This document shows positions 12,370-24,117 of a stretch of 64,000 bases of DNA, piece by piece. Numbering within the stretch: the first letter of the stretch is position 1; each line of letters begins with the position of its first letter. This DNA is from Sophora flavescens (Eukaryota; Streptophyta; Magnoliopsida; Fabales; Fabaceae): the NCBI GenBank assembly GCA_030762895.1, contig CM061067.1, positions 100,442,602 through 100,506,601 of the forward strand, written 5' to 3'. A model generated the notes under the pieces. That model saw nothing but the letters and a program-made list of their open reading frames with translations, searched no databases and had not been told where the DNA came from. A program made the translations under genes and the position numbers.

Positions 12370-12666
12370 TCACGGCCGTGATGGCCATCACGGCCAGGCC
12401 GTGACGGTCTCTGCTTCTGGCACTTTTGCAAAATTCCAGTCTCTCGCGTGGCGAGCCTATGCTCGCGTCGCGAGCCCTCTGTTATGGCCGTGTTCTGAAT
12501 CACGGCTGGGCCGTGATGTGCTCTGACTTGTGGTGGTTTTGGGTCACGGCCGTGATGGCTATCACGGCTAGGCCGTGACAGACTCTGACTTCAGCCTTTG
12601 TTCTTTTTCAGTTTTTGCTCGATCATGGCCGTGATGGGCATCACGGCTAGGCCGTGATAGACTCTG
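12370..12666. promoter_or_regulatory. palindromic U3 modules of element C (TCACGGCCGTGA type)
   Basis: Five modules of about 60 bp. Most pair a 12-bp palindrome TCACGGCCGTGA with the interrupted palindrome TCACGGCCAGGCCGTGA; one uses CTCGCG/CGCGAG instead. Each ends, in plus orientation, with a CTCTG phrase. The copy in the right LTR is at 23598-23894. Confidence 0.85.
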
Positions 12667-12884
12667 TTTGGCTCATTTTCTGCACTTTTAAAGCTCTATC
12701 TTCATCCAAACTTCATCATGGTTGATCTTGAGCATTTTACCCTTGATATCTGCAAAACAACACACGAAAACCGCCTTACCCGTTCCAAAGGAAAATTAAC
12801 CTAAAATCTAATAAAAATATGCCTAAACTACATGAAAATGCATGCAAAATGATGGACAAAGATGAGGGGAAATCACACTCATCA

Positions 12885-13715
12885 AATCACCCCAAGCTTA
12901 AAACTTTGCTTGTCCTCAAGCAATTACTCAGGCCATAAGATATAAATTAATCAAAGCGTGGATAGTGAACCCAGAACCCTAGCAACTAATCCAAGTGACA
13001 GGCATATTCAATAAGCACTTAAGAGACAATCAATTTCAAGTCCAATTAGAAGCTTAGGTTTTTTCAAGTTTATGTCCTCACTGATTTGGGCACTCATCTC
13101 ACCTCACTCAAGTGTTTTAGGGTTTATGACAATTCACTCAATTTCCTCAAAGAAAGTATTCTACCATAGGCTTGACTATTAACCAAATCTCTACTTTATT
13201 TATGAAAACACTTAAGAATCAAGAGGTCTTTTCCTTTGGTTGTAATGTGGCCATGGGATTTATTGTTAGGTGGGAAAATCAAGGAAAGGGAATTTCAAGA
13301 AGGCTAAACAGATTATCAAACATTACAATGCATGACACCTTCTAAAATACCTATTTGGGGCTTTGATTTACTTTTCCACCTTTCTTCCTTCTATTTTTTT
13401 TTCTTTTCATTTCTCACTTTCTTTTGTCATCCCCTTCTCCATTTTTTTCTTTTGTTTATTTCATTTTATTTATTTAGAGAAGGGGAGCTTTATAGCTCAA
13501 GAGAAATTACTTTCTAACTTTTTTTATCCCATACTTTTTCCAACTACCATTTTGCCCTTTTTGTAATACTTTAAAAGGTTCCATACCAAGCATTATTTAT
13601 CAAAGTAATTCAGGGTACCAAGAAAAGTATTTTATCTTTAGGCTCAAAATTGGGCAACTAAGGGGTAGCATTTAAACATTCAAAGCTCGGGAGGCCAGAA
13701 AAATACCTAGTGCCT
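12885..13715 (-). other. 3' non-coding interior of element C (outside E)
   Basis: Begins with the polypurine tract (minus AAGCTTGGGGTGATT next to the LTR) and the phrase GGACAAGCAAAG in sense, typical of Athila 3' ends. The rest is pyrimidine-rich on the plus strand around 13380-13480, without coding signs. It ends with the duplication TGCCT (13711-13715) of element E. D has the uninterrupted counterpart at 32580-33140. Confidence 0.8.
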
Positions 13716-13936
13716 TGATGAGCCTCTGTTTGACTAGTTTTATAACTAGTAAAGACCTTGGATTTGTGCTTATTTTATATCATTTTCACCCAAATTAGAC
13801 TTGATTGTCCTTAAGTAATATTTTGAGTCCGTAAATTGTTTTTAAGTTAATTTAGTTGATTTAGAGTGAATAAAGAATTTACTTTTATTTTCTGTTTTTC
13901 AGGTTAATAAAATAAAATAAAATAAATCTGGAGCCA

Positions 13937-14250
13937 CTCGCCCCGCGAAGGATTTCTCGCCCCGCGAGTCATGCAAGCCTGAAAAGTCAGAGACGATCAC
14001 GGTTTACCCGTGTTGAAGATCACGGCCGTGGCAATTTTGAAGTTGAAACGTTCGCCTCGCGAGATTTCCTTCGCCTCGCGAATACTTGAAAGTCAGAAGC
14101 CATCACGGTTTGGGCATGTTGAAGGTCACGGGTGTTACAGTTGAGAATTTGAAGAGTTCGCCTCGCGAAGATATGCTCGCCTCGCGAGAAGACCAAGAGT
14201 TGCAGACCTTTCGCATAATTCGCCTCGCGAGCAGTGCTTCGCCTCGCGAG
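13937..14250. promoter_or_regulatory. palindromic U3 modules of element E (TCGCCTCGCGA type)
   Basis: Alternating pairs of CTCGCCCCGCGA or TCGCCTCGCGA boxes and TCACGG/CCGTGA boxes, separated by the phrase AAGTCAGAG or AAGTCAGAAG. The same AAGTCAGAG spacer precedes TCACGG boxes in the sense strand of C and D. A right-LTR copy is at 18011-18324. Confidence 0.85.
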
Positions 14251-14271
14251 GACTTGGATTCCAGAAACGTG

Positions 14272-14280
14272 TATATAAAA
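14272..14280 (+). promoter_or_regulatory. TATA box of element E left LTR
   Basis: TATATAAAA about 20 bp after the last palindromic box. The right LTR reads TATAGAAAA at the same place (18346-18354), so its promoter is probably weakened. Confidence 0.75.
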
Positions 14281-14993
14281 CAGTCTTAGGCAGAACTGAG
14301 GAGGTTGGTCAGAATTAGCCAGTTTTGGCTAGTTTCTGAACTTGTTAGCCTTTTGTTTTCCTCTTAGTTTATTGTTTATTTCTGTAATGGAGAATTAGTC
14401 TCCTAGGATTAATCTACTGTAATTGGTTTCTGTTAACACTTGAGGTTCTGTGATTCTTCTTTCATTTGCTTTTCTCTTTTCAATGCCATGCTGTATGTTT
14501 CTGTTTGTTATTTCAGTAATATATAGTGTGGTATTGTTTTATCTCGGTGATGTAATGTTCCTATATATAATCGCGTTTGTTATTTCACGTGTGTTCATTC
14601 ATGTTCGTTTGTTCATGAGAGCTTAACCCCGTTTGTTATTTCGGGAATAGGAACATACATCTGTAGTAGCGGTTTTCGTTTGTTAATTGTTGCTACAACC
14701 GGGAGGGGATTAGTATCTGCTTAGGATTCGCATGAACCAATGATAGTGGGAAACTGAGAATAGTAGGTTAATCGCTTTTGTTTATTTGTTAATCTCTTTT
14801 CTTACTCTATTTTTATTTTGTTTCCTTTATTTTATTTAAATCTCAAAACCCCATTTCTAACTTTTACTAATTTTCTGTTAATAATAACAACACCTAAAGA
14901 GTCCTTGAGAGACGATCCGAGTTGTCGCACTATACTGCATTATTTTATAATCGCTCGTTCTTTTTGGCGCGTGGCGACAGCACGGTCAAAAAT

Positions 14994-15012
14994 TGGCGCC
15001 GTTGCCGGGGAC
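14994..15012 (+). other. primer-binding site of element E (tRNA-Asp type)
   Basis: TGGCGCCGTTGCCGGGGAC, five bases after the left LTR. Identical to the minus-strand sites of C (22509-22527) and D (36605-36623). Confidence 0.92.
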
Positions 15013-15121
15013 TCTGGTTTGTTGTTATTAGCGGAAAATAATTTGTGAAAAAAAAAAAAACTTTTTGCTTTGCTAATTAGTTCTGTCTGCTTTGTCTGGT
15101 CTGTAAATTTTATTTTCCCCC

Positions 15122-16348
15122 ATGGATAATTATATGCGAAATTATGTGCCTAATGTTTATTATGAGCAACCTTGCATGTATTATCCTAATTTTAGTGAGC
15201 CACCACCATACTATCCTAGCCAAGTGACCACCTCTGCACCTTCCGAACCTTCACAGAGCACCTTGGATGAGATTGCTTCAATGCTACAACAAATGGAAGA
15301 GAACAATCAACGGATGGCACAACAAGATTTTGAATTTCAACGGATGATGGAGGCAAGCAATCTTGAATTTCAACAGAGGATGGAGGCTCAATACCAGAGG
15401 GACCAAGCTGAATCTCAAAAGTTGTGGGCTCTAATTGATCAAGTTACCGCCAACTCGGCTGCAATGCTAACTCCACAGCCCCTTGAGGAACATAAGGATT
15501 CACAGATGGTTACTCCTGAAAATACTTTTGATGATAATTCTGATGATGATATTTCTGTTGATGATGAATTATGTGTTGAATCCCCTGATCCTAATGCATG
15601 TTATTGTGATGGAACTGCTTTGTGTGTAGAATGATTTACAGGTTTATACTTTTCAGGAAAAATAGAAAATGCAGATCGTTTTGCAGGTTTATTTTGTTCA
15701 GGAAACACAGAAAAGGAGAATCAAGAGGATCAGGAGGACATCTGCCCCACCGTGCTTGAAGATGATGAAGAACCTTTGGGAGTAGATGATGCAATTAAAG
15801 CAAATGCATGTGTTGAGAGTAATGGGGTGGATGCACTGTGTGAAGAATTCCCAGACATTCTAACCTTTTCTGATTCATTTTCTTGTAATATATGTACTAA
15901 CTCTAACCTTTGTGTGGTGTGTGCTGAAATTTCTGCGTGTATAGCAGGTGATAACTTTGTTAGTGCAGTGGATGAAGACATTGCAGAAGTTGAAGCAGCA
16001 CCATTAACCCCAACTAACTGTTTGCTACCTCCCCCTGAGGAACCAGAGATGGAGTTTAAACCCTTGGATTTTGCACCATGGCCAGCCCAAGCGGTTGAAC
16101 CCCGATTCTATTGGGGAGACTTTGTAGATAAAGAGGTCATCTGTGACCCGAGAGGTAGTGAGAAGTCCGCCGCACTGGGTGGAGTTATTATAATTGTCAA
16201 ACGCTCACCTCCGCATCAAAGCTGCAAGCTAGGAGACCATGGAACAAATTTCAGTCCTTTGGCTACCATGTGGGACTTATGCTACAAGCAATGGGATCCT
16301 GGTGGAACCACCACCCTCAATGAGCTTTTCTTAACCCTTTCTCCTTAG
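15122..16348 (+). CDS. unrecognised ORF of element E with one in-frame TGA
   Basis: Starts at the first ATG after the primer site. The first part (15122-15634, 170 codons) has a Tyr/Pro-rich start, a Gln/Met/Glu-rich segment predicted as coiled coil (about residues 48-118) and an Asp-rich segment (about 138-150). It ends at TGA 15632-15634. The same frame then stays open for another 237 codons to a TAG at 16346-16348, with acidic, cysteine-containing and Pro/Trp-rich stretches. Around the stop a phrase of about 21 bp (ACAGGTTTAYWYTTTTCAGGA-like) occurs twice, about 48 bp apart. I recognise no gag, protease or envelope motif. Whether the TGA is a recent mutation, a true end or read through cannot be told from one copy. 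Confidence 0.6.
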
Positions 16349-17118
16349 TTTACTTTCATTTGCTTTGTTAGTTTTTGTTTGCTTTATTTCTGTTTTATTT
16401 TCAATAAAGCTCCTGAATAATTTGAGAAGCTCAGGAGTTGTGTTGAGTCTTTTATTGGCAAGTTTGATGGATTTTATTAATTTTTGCATAGATGGATTGC
16501 ATGATAGTGTTGACTATTTCCCCCTAGGATTTGAAAAAAAAAAATTTTGAAAAATTGATCCCCATGTGATTGAAAACTGAACTTTGGGATTTTATTATGA
16601 TGGCATGATTTATGATAAGTTTGGGGTGATAGGAAGCACACACTAGGGATAGAATCTCTGTCAAACAATTTGCATGAATGTCCAGGTGAGGTTTTGAGCC
16701 TCCAACATGTTTTTGACTGTGTGAAAATCACTTTTGATTGCACTTTCCTGAATTTGATTGAATCTCTTTTTGGTTTGCATGATTATGTGTTTGCTTCATA
16801 TGATTTAGGCATTTTCTTTGTAAATAGCTACTTGGCCTGAATAAACCAATTCCTAATGCATGTTCCCTAGTTAGCCCCATTGAGCCTATTAGCCTGTTAA
16901 TTCTTGATAACCTAATGTTATAAGCCCAAAAATCTGGAAAACCATGTTAACCCGATCCTAGGATTAGGAGAGCATGTAATCTTAGAATGGGTGCAAGAAA
17001 CCAAAGTTTGGGGTGGCTGTAAGGTGTAATGTGTTGTTTGGGATTGAGAAAAAAAAAAGAAAATTGTGAAAAAAATAAAAATAGAAAGAAAAAAAAAAGA
17101 GAAAAGCAGAAAATAAAA

Positions 17119-17149
<31 letters not shown>

Positions 17150-17789
17150 TAAAAAGTGCAAAAATGCCAAAAAGAAATAAAAAGGCTGTAGTCACCCAAG
17201 GCAAAATGAAAAATGAGAAAAGGAACTTGAGTGAATTTCAAAGTGTAAAAAAATGTTTCATGCTCTCTTAGTTCTTAGGGTCTTCAGCCTAGTACCTTTG
17301 TATATCCTACCCTTAGCCAGGCCCCATTACAACCCATAAAAGACCTTCTGATGTTGCTTGCATGTTTTCTGTGGGAATCATTTTTAGATGAAAATCAAAT
17401 TTATGGGAAGTGCTCTTAAAAGTGAAATTGAGTGAATGTTGTTAGCCTGACACAAACTGAGTGATGAGTGAAACATAAATTTCCCTTGTGAGGAAGGCAG
17501 TTGTTTGATTTTGGTGATCTCCCTTTTGTGTGTAACTTAGACCCCCTGCTTAGATTGATGATTGTCTGAATAATTAATTTCTCAACTGTTTAGAATAAAT
17601 GAATGTGGGGATTACTTTGCTTGAAAGGGGGGAACATTGAAAGAAAAAATTGTTTTGATAAATTGCTTGAAATCTGTGTAAAAGTTAATTGAGTCCTTAA
17701 GCTTGCCATGTTTTGCCAGGTCTTGAGTCTTTTTAAGTTTTTGAGTGTAGTTTGCTTGGGGACAAGCAAAGTTTAAGTTTGGGGTATTT
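16349..17789 (+). other. 3' non-coding interior of element E
   Basis: No coding region. It has a purine-rich A/G tract (about 17046-17110) and an (AAT)n microsatellite (about 17119-17144), which produce artificial poly-Phe frames on the other strand. It ends with GGGGACAAGCAAAG and a polypurine tract TTTGGGGTATTT before the right LTR; both resemble the 3' end of C. Confidence 0.8.
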
Positions 17790-19062
17790 TGATGAGCCTC
17801 TGTTTGACTAGTTTTATAACTAGTAAAGACCTTGGCTTTGTGCTTATTTTATATCATTTTCACCCAAATTAGACTTGATTGTCCTTAAGTAATATTTTGA
17901 GTCTGTAAATTGTTTTTAAGTTAATTTAGTTGATTTAGAGTGAATAAAGAATTTACTTTTATTTTCTATTTTTCAGGTTAATAAAATAAAATAAAATAAA
18001 TCTGGAGCCACTCGCCCCGCGAAGGATTTCTCGCCCCGCGAGTCATGCAAGCCTGAAAAGTCAGAGACGATCACGGTTTACCCGTGTTGAAGATCACGGC
18101 CGTGACAGTTTTGAAGTTGAAGCGTTCGCCTCGCGAGAATTCCTTCGCCTCGCGAATACTTGAAAGTCAAAAGCCATCACGGTTTGGGCATGTTGAAGGT
18201 CACGGGCGTTACAGTTGAGAATTTGAAGAGTTCGCCTCACGAAGATATGCTCGCCTCGCGAGAAGACCAAGAGTTGCAGACCTTTCGCATAATTCGCCTC
18301 GCGAGCAGTGCTTCGCCTCGCGAGGACTTGGATTCCAGAAACGTGTATAGAAAACAGTCTTAGGCAGAACTGAGGAGGTTGGTCAGAATTAGCCAGTTTT
18401 GGCTAGTTTCTGAACTTGTTAGCCTTTTGTTTTCCTCTTAGTTTATTGTTTATTTCTGTAATGGAGAATTAGTCTCCTAGGATTAATCTACTGTAATTGG
18501 TTTCTGTTAACACTTGAGGTTCTGTGATTCTTCTTTCATTTGCTTTTCTCTTTTCAATGCCATGTTGTATGTTTCTGTTTGTTATTTCAGTAATATATAG
18601 TGTGGTATTGTTTTATCTCGGTGATGTAATGTTCCTATATATAACCGCGTTTGTTATTTTGCGTGTGTTCATTCATGTTCGTTTGTTCATGAGAGCTTAA
18701 CCCCGTTTGTTATTTCGGGAATAGGAACATACATCTGTAGTAGCGGTTTTCGTTTGTTAATTGTTGCTACAACCGGGAGGGGATTAGTATCTGCTTAGGA
18801 TTCGCATGAACCAATGATAGTGGGAAACTGAGAACAGTAGGTTAATCGCTTTTGTTTATTTGTTAATCTCTTTTCTTACTCTGTTTTTATTTTGTTTCCT
18901 TTATTTTATTTTAATCTCAAAACCCCATTTCTAACTTTTACTAATTTTCTGTTAATAATAACAACACCTAAAGAGTCCTTGAGAGACGATCCGAGTTGTC
19001 GCACTATACTGCATTATTTTATAATCGCTCGTTCTTTTTGGCGCGTGGCGACAACGCGGTCA
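17790..19062 (+). repeat. element E right LTR
   Basis: 1273 bp, same length as the left LTR, with 20 substitutions (16 transitions) by eye and no indels. Palindromic modules at 18011-18324; the TATA position is altered. Confidence 0.95.
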
Positions 19063-19067
19063 TGCCT

Positions 19068-20068
19068 CAATCATTTCCAAAAATGTTTTCAGAATTTTTT
19101 AAGTTTTGAAATGGTTTCAAGTAAAGTTCTAGAAAATACAGTCCAAGAGGAATTACAACACTCTATCACAAGAAATGGGGTAGATTTAGTGAATACCCCT
19201 TTTGGCTCAAAATCTTACATTTAGTAGTTCAAAAATCAGTGAGGTACACAAACCTAAGGAACCACATGCTAATTATCAACTATCAAAAGATTATCTCAAG
19301 AAATTTTTATTTTTAGCCATATCACAAGAATAATAAAAAAAAATTGGGTTCGAAAATTCACTATCTCAATTCATTTGGCTCCAAGTTCTCACAATCGGAT
19401 GCATGTTCTAAGTGAGAGGCAATCTAGAGAATGTGATCATACCAATCTATGCCTATGTGAATGCAATATGAATGCAACAATGCAAATGCAAAAATAAATA
19501 CCCCTACCCCAAGCTTGATTACTTACATTGTTTCCAATGTAAATAATCAAGTCGAAGAGAGGAGAAAAATGGAACAACTTACCGAGTCGGTAGCGGGTGT
19601 TGGCTTCACATTTCAGTCAAAACTTGGGTGGAAATTTTATCACGGCCGTGAGGCTCATCACGGGCAGGCCGTGATCGTTTCTGGTCCTCAGGAGTTGCCC
19701 TGTCACGGCCGTGATCTACATCACGGCTAGGCCGTGATGCTCTCTGATCTTGGCATCCTACTCATCACGCTCGTGATGGTTGTCACGGCTAGGCCGTGAT
19801 CCTTTCTGTGTTCTTGTATAGTTTATCACGGCCGTGACTACTGTCACGGCCAGGGCGTGATGGCCTCTGACTTTATCTTTCTCTGTTCTTCCTCCCTTTC
19901 TCAACCTGAAAACACTAGACAAACCTATTAATGATATTTTTGCCTCTTGATCTTCTCAAATTATTCAAGAGGTTAAATCAAAAACAAAAGGAAAAAGGGA
20001 AAGAAAACTTGGGTTGCCTCCCAAGAAGCGCTTATTTATGGTCTTAAGCTTGACCATACTTCCTTCAA
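19068..20068 (-). other. 3' non-coding interior of element C, right of E
   Basis: Continues the interior of C after the E insertion. It includes a second set of TCACGGCCGTGA-type modules at 19640-19868, outside the LTR. D has the homologous stretch with its own set at 33712-33943. No coding region is seen. Confidence 0.8.
19640..19868. repeat. internal palindromic modules of element C
   Basis: Four modules of paired TCACGG..CCGTGA boxes, about 57 bp apart, between the coding remnant and the polypurine tract. They match the U3 modules in kind but not position. Confidence 0.85.
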
Positions 20069-22366
20069 TCAACCGGGGTCGGCTGGGCGTAGAGGTGCCG
20101 GAACACTTCTCTTCCACGGAACTCCTTCAAAAAGTCGTTTCTGCTCATACGGCCAGTAACGCTTCCGCTTTGCTCTTTTCTCTCGGAGCTTCCTAGCCTT
20201 CCTTTCTTCCGACGGAAGTTTTGTTTCAGTATGGACAGCAACTCCAATTCCATCACTGCTGGGTGCATCATTAGACATGCATATCTTCGGAGTTGCTTCC
20301 ATGTTCAGCTCTTCTTTTACCACTGGAGACGTTACATCAATTCTGCACACATGGCTCTCAAAAGGAGGGTTGTTACAAGAGTTAGTCAACTGAAAATTTA
20401 CCTACCTTCCTCTACATTTAGAGAGAGTTTACCATTCCTTACGTCTATTCTTTGCTCCAGTGATTTGCCAAGAATGGCCTTCCTAAAATGATGGGGAATT
20501 TAGAATTCCCTTTCATATCCAATACCAGGAAGTCGTTAGGGATGAAGAATTTCCCTACCTTTACAGGAACATTCTCTAGTATGCCTAGAGGAGTCCTAGT
20601 TGAGCCGTCCGCAAATTGTAAGGAGAATTTGAATGGTCTCAACTCTTTGCTTCCCAACCTTTCCATGATAGTGAGGGACATCAAGCTCGCGCTAGCCCCT
20701 AAGTCACATAAGGCTTGGTCAATTTGCACTTGTTCAATCGAGCAAGAGATGGAGAAACTACCTGGGTCTTTCAGTTTAGTAGGCATTTTAGTCTCTACAT
20801 CTACTTGCTTTTTCCCGACCAACCTTTGTGGGAAAGGTATCGGGGGTTGGTACGATGGTGGAGGGACGTATTTTGGTTCTGGCTCTTCCTTTTCGCTCGT
20901 GTCCTCCTCCGGTTCCACCTCCATTTCAGCTACCCCCACCCCATGCTTATCATCCCTTAAGTGTATGGCATTGCAATGCTCATTGGGATTATTTGCTTCT
21001 GCGTTGGTAAATGTATCCTTGCCAGGTCTCGAAAAAGTAAGGGTTTTGGACCCATCTGGGTTTCTAGCATCTTGCTATAAAAGTGCTAAGTGGTCTACCT
21101 TAGATGCTAACTCCTTTATTGCTCTCAGCCATTAAGCAGTGGCAACAAATACTAAACGAGAATATAGATTTTGACCAAAAACAAAAAAAAACAAATACAG
21201 ATAAAGTCTCCTCTTATTACCTTGGCCCTCTTGGAACTCATGGTTGAACGTATCCGTTGCCGTATGAGAGGTAAGGGTTGTTCCTTCTTTGGTTGTAGGG
21301 ATTTGGGGAGCATAGTTGGGCAGCTACTCGGGTTCTGTCATAGAAGTTGTGACAAGATTCACTTGCTCACCTGACATCCAAACACGGATACCGCTGAGAC
21401 AAGGCATTCCATCATATCATGACCACCATGGCATTCCACAAACTCACAAATAGTGTTAGTAGCACCTATTGCACTCACATTAGCTCTTTCAATCTTATCT
21501 AATCGTTTATTTAGTGAGTCAAATTTAGACATAATCAGGATCAATGCTACTTACTTGAAAACTTCTTACCCCAAATCTTGTTCGGGTTATTACCTTCTCC
21601 CGGATCTTCCCCTCTCATCCCCATTGGTGGTAGTTGGTGGCGACATTCTCGATGATGTTGAATGCCTCGGTGAGAGGCCTATTCATAAACTCGCTAGTGA
21701 CACCTTCGAAGAGTAGTCCAATCCGTTATAGAAGGTGTGCACTATTAACCACCTCTCGAGTCCGTGATGTGGGCACGACTCCAGCAGTCCCTTGTAACGA
21801 TCCCAAGCTTCCGATAATGATTCTTCGTCTTTCTGGAAGAAGCCGGTGATCTGGGTTCTTATGTAGGCCGTCTTGGATGGAGGGAAGAATTTCTCCAAGA
21901 ACGCCTGCTCCAGTTGGTCCCAAGTGGTCAAAGTGTTAGCGGGGATTTGCTTAAGCCAGGCCTTCGCCTTTCCAGTGAGAGATGAGGGGAACAGTCTCAA
22001 ACGCACAACATCGACCGAGGCTCCATTAATCCTGATTGCGTCGGTGAACTCTAAGAATGTTTCTATATGATCGGTCGGGTCCTCCGAAGGCAATCCTCCG
22101 AATTGATGTTGCCTAATCATGTTGATTAGCATGGGCGGTATAGTGTAGTTTTCCGCCTCAATCTCTGGCCTTGCAATCCAAGTTCGCAAGCCTCTCGCAT
22201 TTGGGGCTGCGTAGTCCTTCAAAGGTTTTGTATCCGGTTGATTCGCCATGAGTGGAACGGGACTCAACCTTTCTCCCTCTCTTTGTAGTCTTCTACGTCT
22301 GTGGAAGGTCCTCTCGATCTCCGGATCAATCTCACTAAGGCTCCCAAGACTTAGGGATCTTTGCAT
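20069..22366 (-). pseudogene. gag-protease remnant of element C
   Basis: The start at 22366 (MQRSLSLGS..) is shared with D. The capsid region up to about 21690 is open and Athila-like (GKAKAWLKQIP, FFPPSKTAYIRTQ, ESLSEAWDRYKGLL). After that the frame is broken several times: the zinc-knuckle region near 21440 has lost its CX2C spacing. The protease region (20939-20445) keeps ALCDLGASASLM with the catalytic Asp, and LGRPFL. A lysine/arginine-rich tail lies at 20389-20069. No reverse transcriptase, RNase H or integrase lies between protease and tail. Multiple breaks mean it is not functional. Confidence 0.88.
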
Positions 22367-22508
22367 ATAACACATAGAGAGATGGATACAATAGAAGGAA
22401 AAGAATTTTTTTGATTTTTGATTTTTTTTTTCAGAAATAAAAATCAAATAAAAAGAAAAGGGTCCAGAAAAATCAATTTAAAAACTAATTGAAATTCGAA
22501 AAGGCACA

Positions 22509-22527
22509 GTCCCCGGCAACGGCGCCA
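22509..22527 (-). other. primer-binding site of element C (tRNA-Asp type)
   Basis: The minus strand reads TGGCGCCGTTGCCGGGGAC, six bases from the right LTR (22534). Confidence 0.92.
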
Positions 22528-22533
22528 AAAACT

Positions 22534-24112
22534 TGATGTGCGCTGCGGCGCGCGCGTGCGATTCCGGCAAGTGTACCGGATTGCCGTCAAGTAATAAAAG
22601 ATATCGAACCCACAGAGACTGTGTTCTCGAATCGCAATCGGTTTCGAATCGATTAGATCTGGACACTTTTAGAGGGTTTTGAAAAAGGTTTGAATTGAGA
22701 GATAAACAAACAGAATCAATTAAAACAGAAAACAAATGTTTTTGGGGTTTTGATCTAAATGGATTCCTAGGGATTTGGGTTACCTTTGAGGCTGTTTATG
22801 TTGCTAATCTGATTTACCTTTGTTGATTACCTAAATCGCCTTGAAGGCGAGTTTATCCTCTAATAGCTTAAGCTCCTTCTCGGGTTACAAAAGCCGTGCC
22901 CAATTGACCCGACCCCTACTCTCGTGGTAGTCGATCCCAGATTGGACCCTTTACGTTCCGTGACAACTCGTTGCTCCTCGAGGGACGGCTTCTAACTCTC
23001 GTGATTTCAGTCCCAAGTCTGACTTCTATAGGTCAGACACCTAAGTTCACCGCTAGGTTCCTCCTTAGAATGTCTCAGTCATGCAAATAACCTAAGTTCA
23101 CCGCTAGGTTCCTCCTTGGATCATCCACATCTCACAAACCAGTGGCCGCCGAATTTTACGAGTGAAATACCCTAGAAATCCTAAGTTCACCGCTAGGTTC
23201 CTACTTAGAACGTCTACGTCACGCAAATAAGCGGTTGCCGAATTTACGAGTGATTAACACACTAGAAATCAGATCTAAAACAATAACGAAATCAACAACA
23301 TTTACAAAACTCGGGCAGAGCCCCAATCCCTAGAAACAAACTACTACTCCAGTCTTGCCATGGAGATGACAAGCTGGGTTGACAACATAATAGAAAATAC
23401 AAAAATCAGAGAAGAGAGGAGAAGAGGAGAAGAGAGATCTATGCCTAAGTCCTTGTTGTTATGGATGTGATCCTCCTCATCCAATGTGTCCCTGATGTGA
23501 TCTGCCTGGTCCTTATTTATAGAAATTGGGAAGTTAGAGTCCCAAACCAACTCAAAATCTGATCTATTTCGGTTTCTTCAGGTCCAAGTAATGCGCGTCA
23601 CGGCCGTGATGGCCATCACGGCCAGGCCGTGACGGTCTCTGCTTCTGGCACTTTTGCAAAATTCCAGTCTCTCGCGTGGCGAGCCTATGCTCGCGTCGCG
23701 AGCCCTCTGTTATGGCCGTGTTCTGAATCACGGCTGGGCCGTGATGTGCTCTGACTTGTGGTGGTTTTGGGTCACGGCCGTGATGGCTATCACGGCCAGG
23801 CCGTGACAGACTCTGACTTCAGCCTTTGTTCTTTTTCAGTTTTTGCTCGATCATGGCCGTGATGGGCATCACGGCTAGGCCGTGATAGACTCTGTTTGGC
23901 TCATTTTCTGCACTTTTAAAGCTCTATCTTCATCCAAACTTCATCATGGTTGATCTTGAGCATTTTACCCTTGATATCTGCAAAACAACACACAAAAACC
24001 GCCTTACCCGTTCCAAAGGAAAATTAACCTAAAATCTAATAAAAATATTCCTAAACTACATGAAAATGCATGCAAAATGATGGACAAAGATGAGGGGAAA
24101 TCACACTCATCA
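22534..24112 (-). repeat. element C right LTR (5' LTR in sense)
   Basis: 1579 bp, nine substitutions relative to 11306-12884 and no indels by eye. Modules at 23598-23894, TATA at 23513-23522. Confidence 0.94.
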
Positions 24113-24117
24113 GCCAC

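Larger units (their letters stand above)
11306..12884 (-). repeat. element C left LTR (3' LTR in sense)
   Basis: 1579 bp. In sense it begins TGATGAGTGTG, then carries GC-rich palindromic modules (12370-12666), a TATA box at 12285-12294 and a transcribed part containing a repeat of CCTAAGTTCACCGCTAGG at about 11811, 11863 and 11953. Confidence 0.93.
13716..14988 (+). repeat. element E left LTR
   Basis: 1273 bp. GC-rich palindromic modules at 13937-14250 are followed by the TATA box at 14272-14280. The transcribed part contains four GTTTGTTATTT-like phrases (about 14506, 14574, 14630, 14668). Confidence 0.95.
13716..19062 (+). mobile_element. element E: non-autonomous LTR retrotransposon nested in C
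   Basis: Ends TGATGAG and CGGTCA, with 5-bp duplication TGCCT (13711-13715 and 19063-19067). Element D supplies the empty site near 33146. Two LTRs of 1273 bp (13716-14988 and 17790-19062) differ at 20 positions by eye. The primer site at 14994-15012 equals that of C and D, and the polypurine tract before 17790 resembles theirs. The 2.8-kb interior holds one unrecognised reading frame (15122-16348) and no gag, protease or pol motifs. It therefore has the signals to be copied and integrated by an Athila-type machinery but does not encode one. Confidence 0.95.
11306..24112 (-). mobile_element. element C: Athila-type Ty3/gypsy retrotransposon with gag and protease only
   Basis: Ends TGATG and CATCA, with a perfect 5-bp duplication GCCAC (11301-11305 and 24113-24117). 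B2 supplies the empty site near 42015. Two LTRs of 1579 bp each (11306-12884 and 22534-24112) differ at nine positions by eye. The primer site on the minus strand, TGGCGCCGTTGCCGGGGAC, is complementary to the tRNA-Asp 3' end, as in Athila/Calypso elements. Gag and protease remnants are at 20069-22366. There is no reverse transcriptase, RNase H or integrase. It is interrupted by element E at 13716-19062. Removing E gives a 7.5-kb element. Confidence 0.93.

Noticed and set aside
12370..12666. Regularly spaced palindromes considered as a CRISPR-like array
   Set aside because: Eukaryotic LTR context, spacers are similar to each other, and the boxes sit upstream of a TATA box.
16918..17271. Poly-Phe and poly-Lys/Asn frames
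   Set aside because: Translation of an A/G-rich tract and (AAT)n repeat in the E 3' interior.
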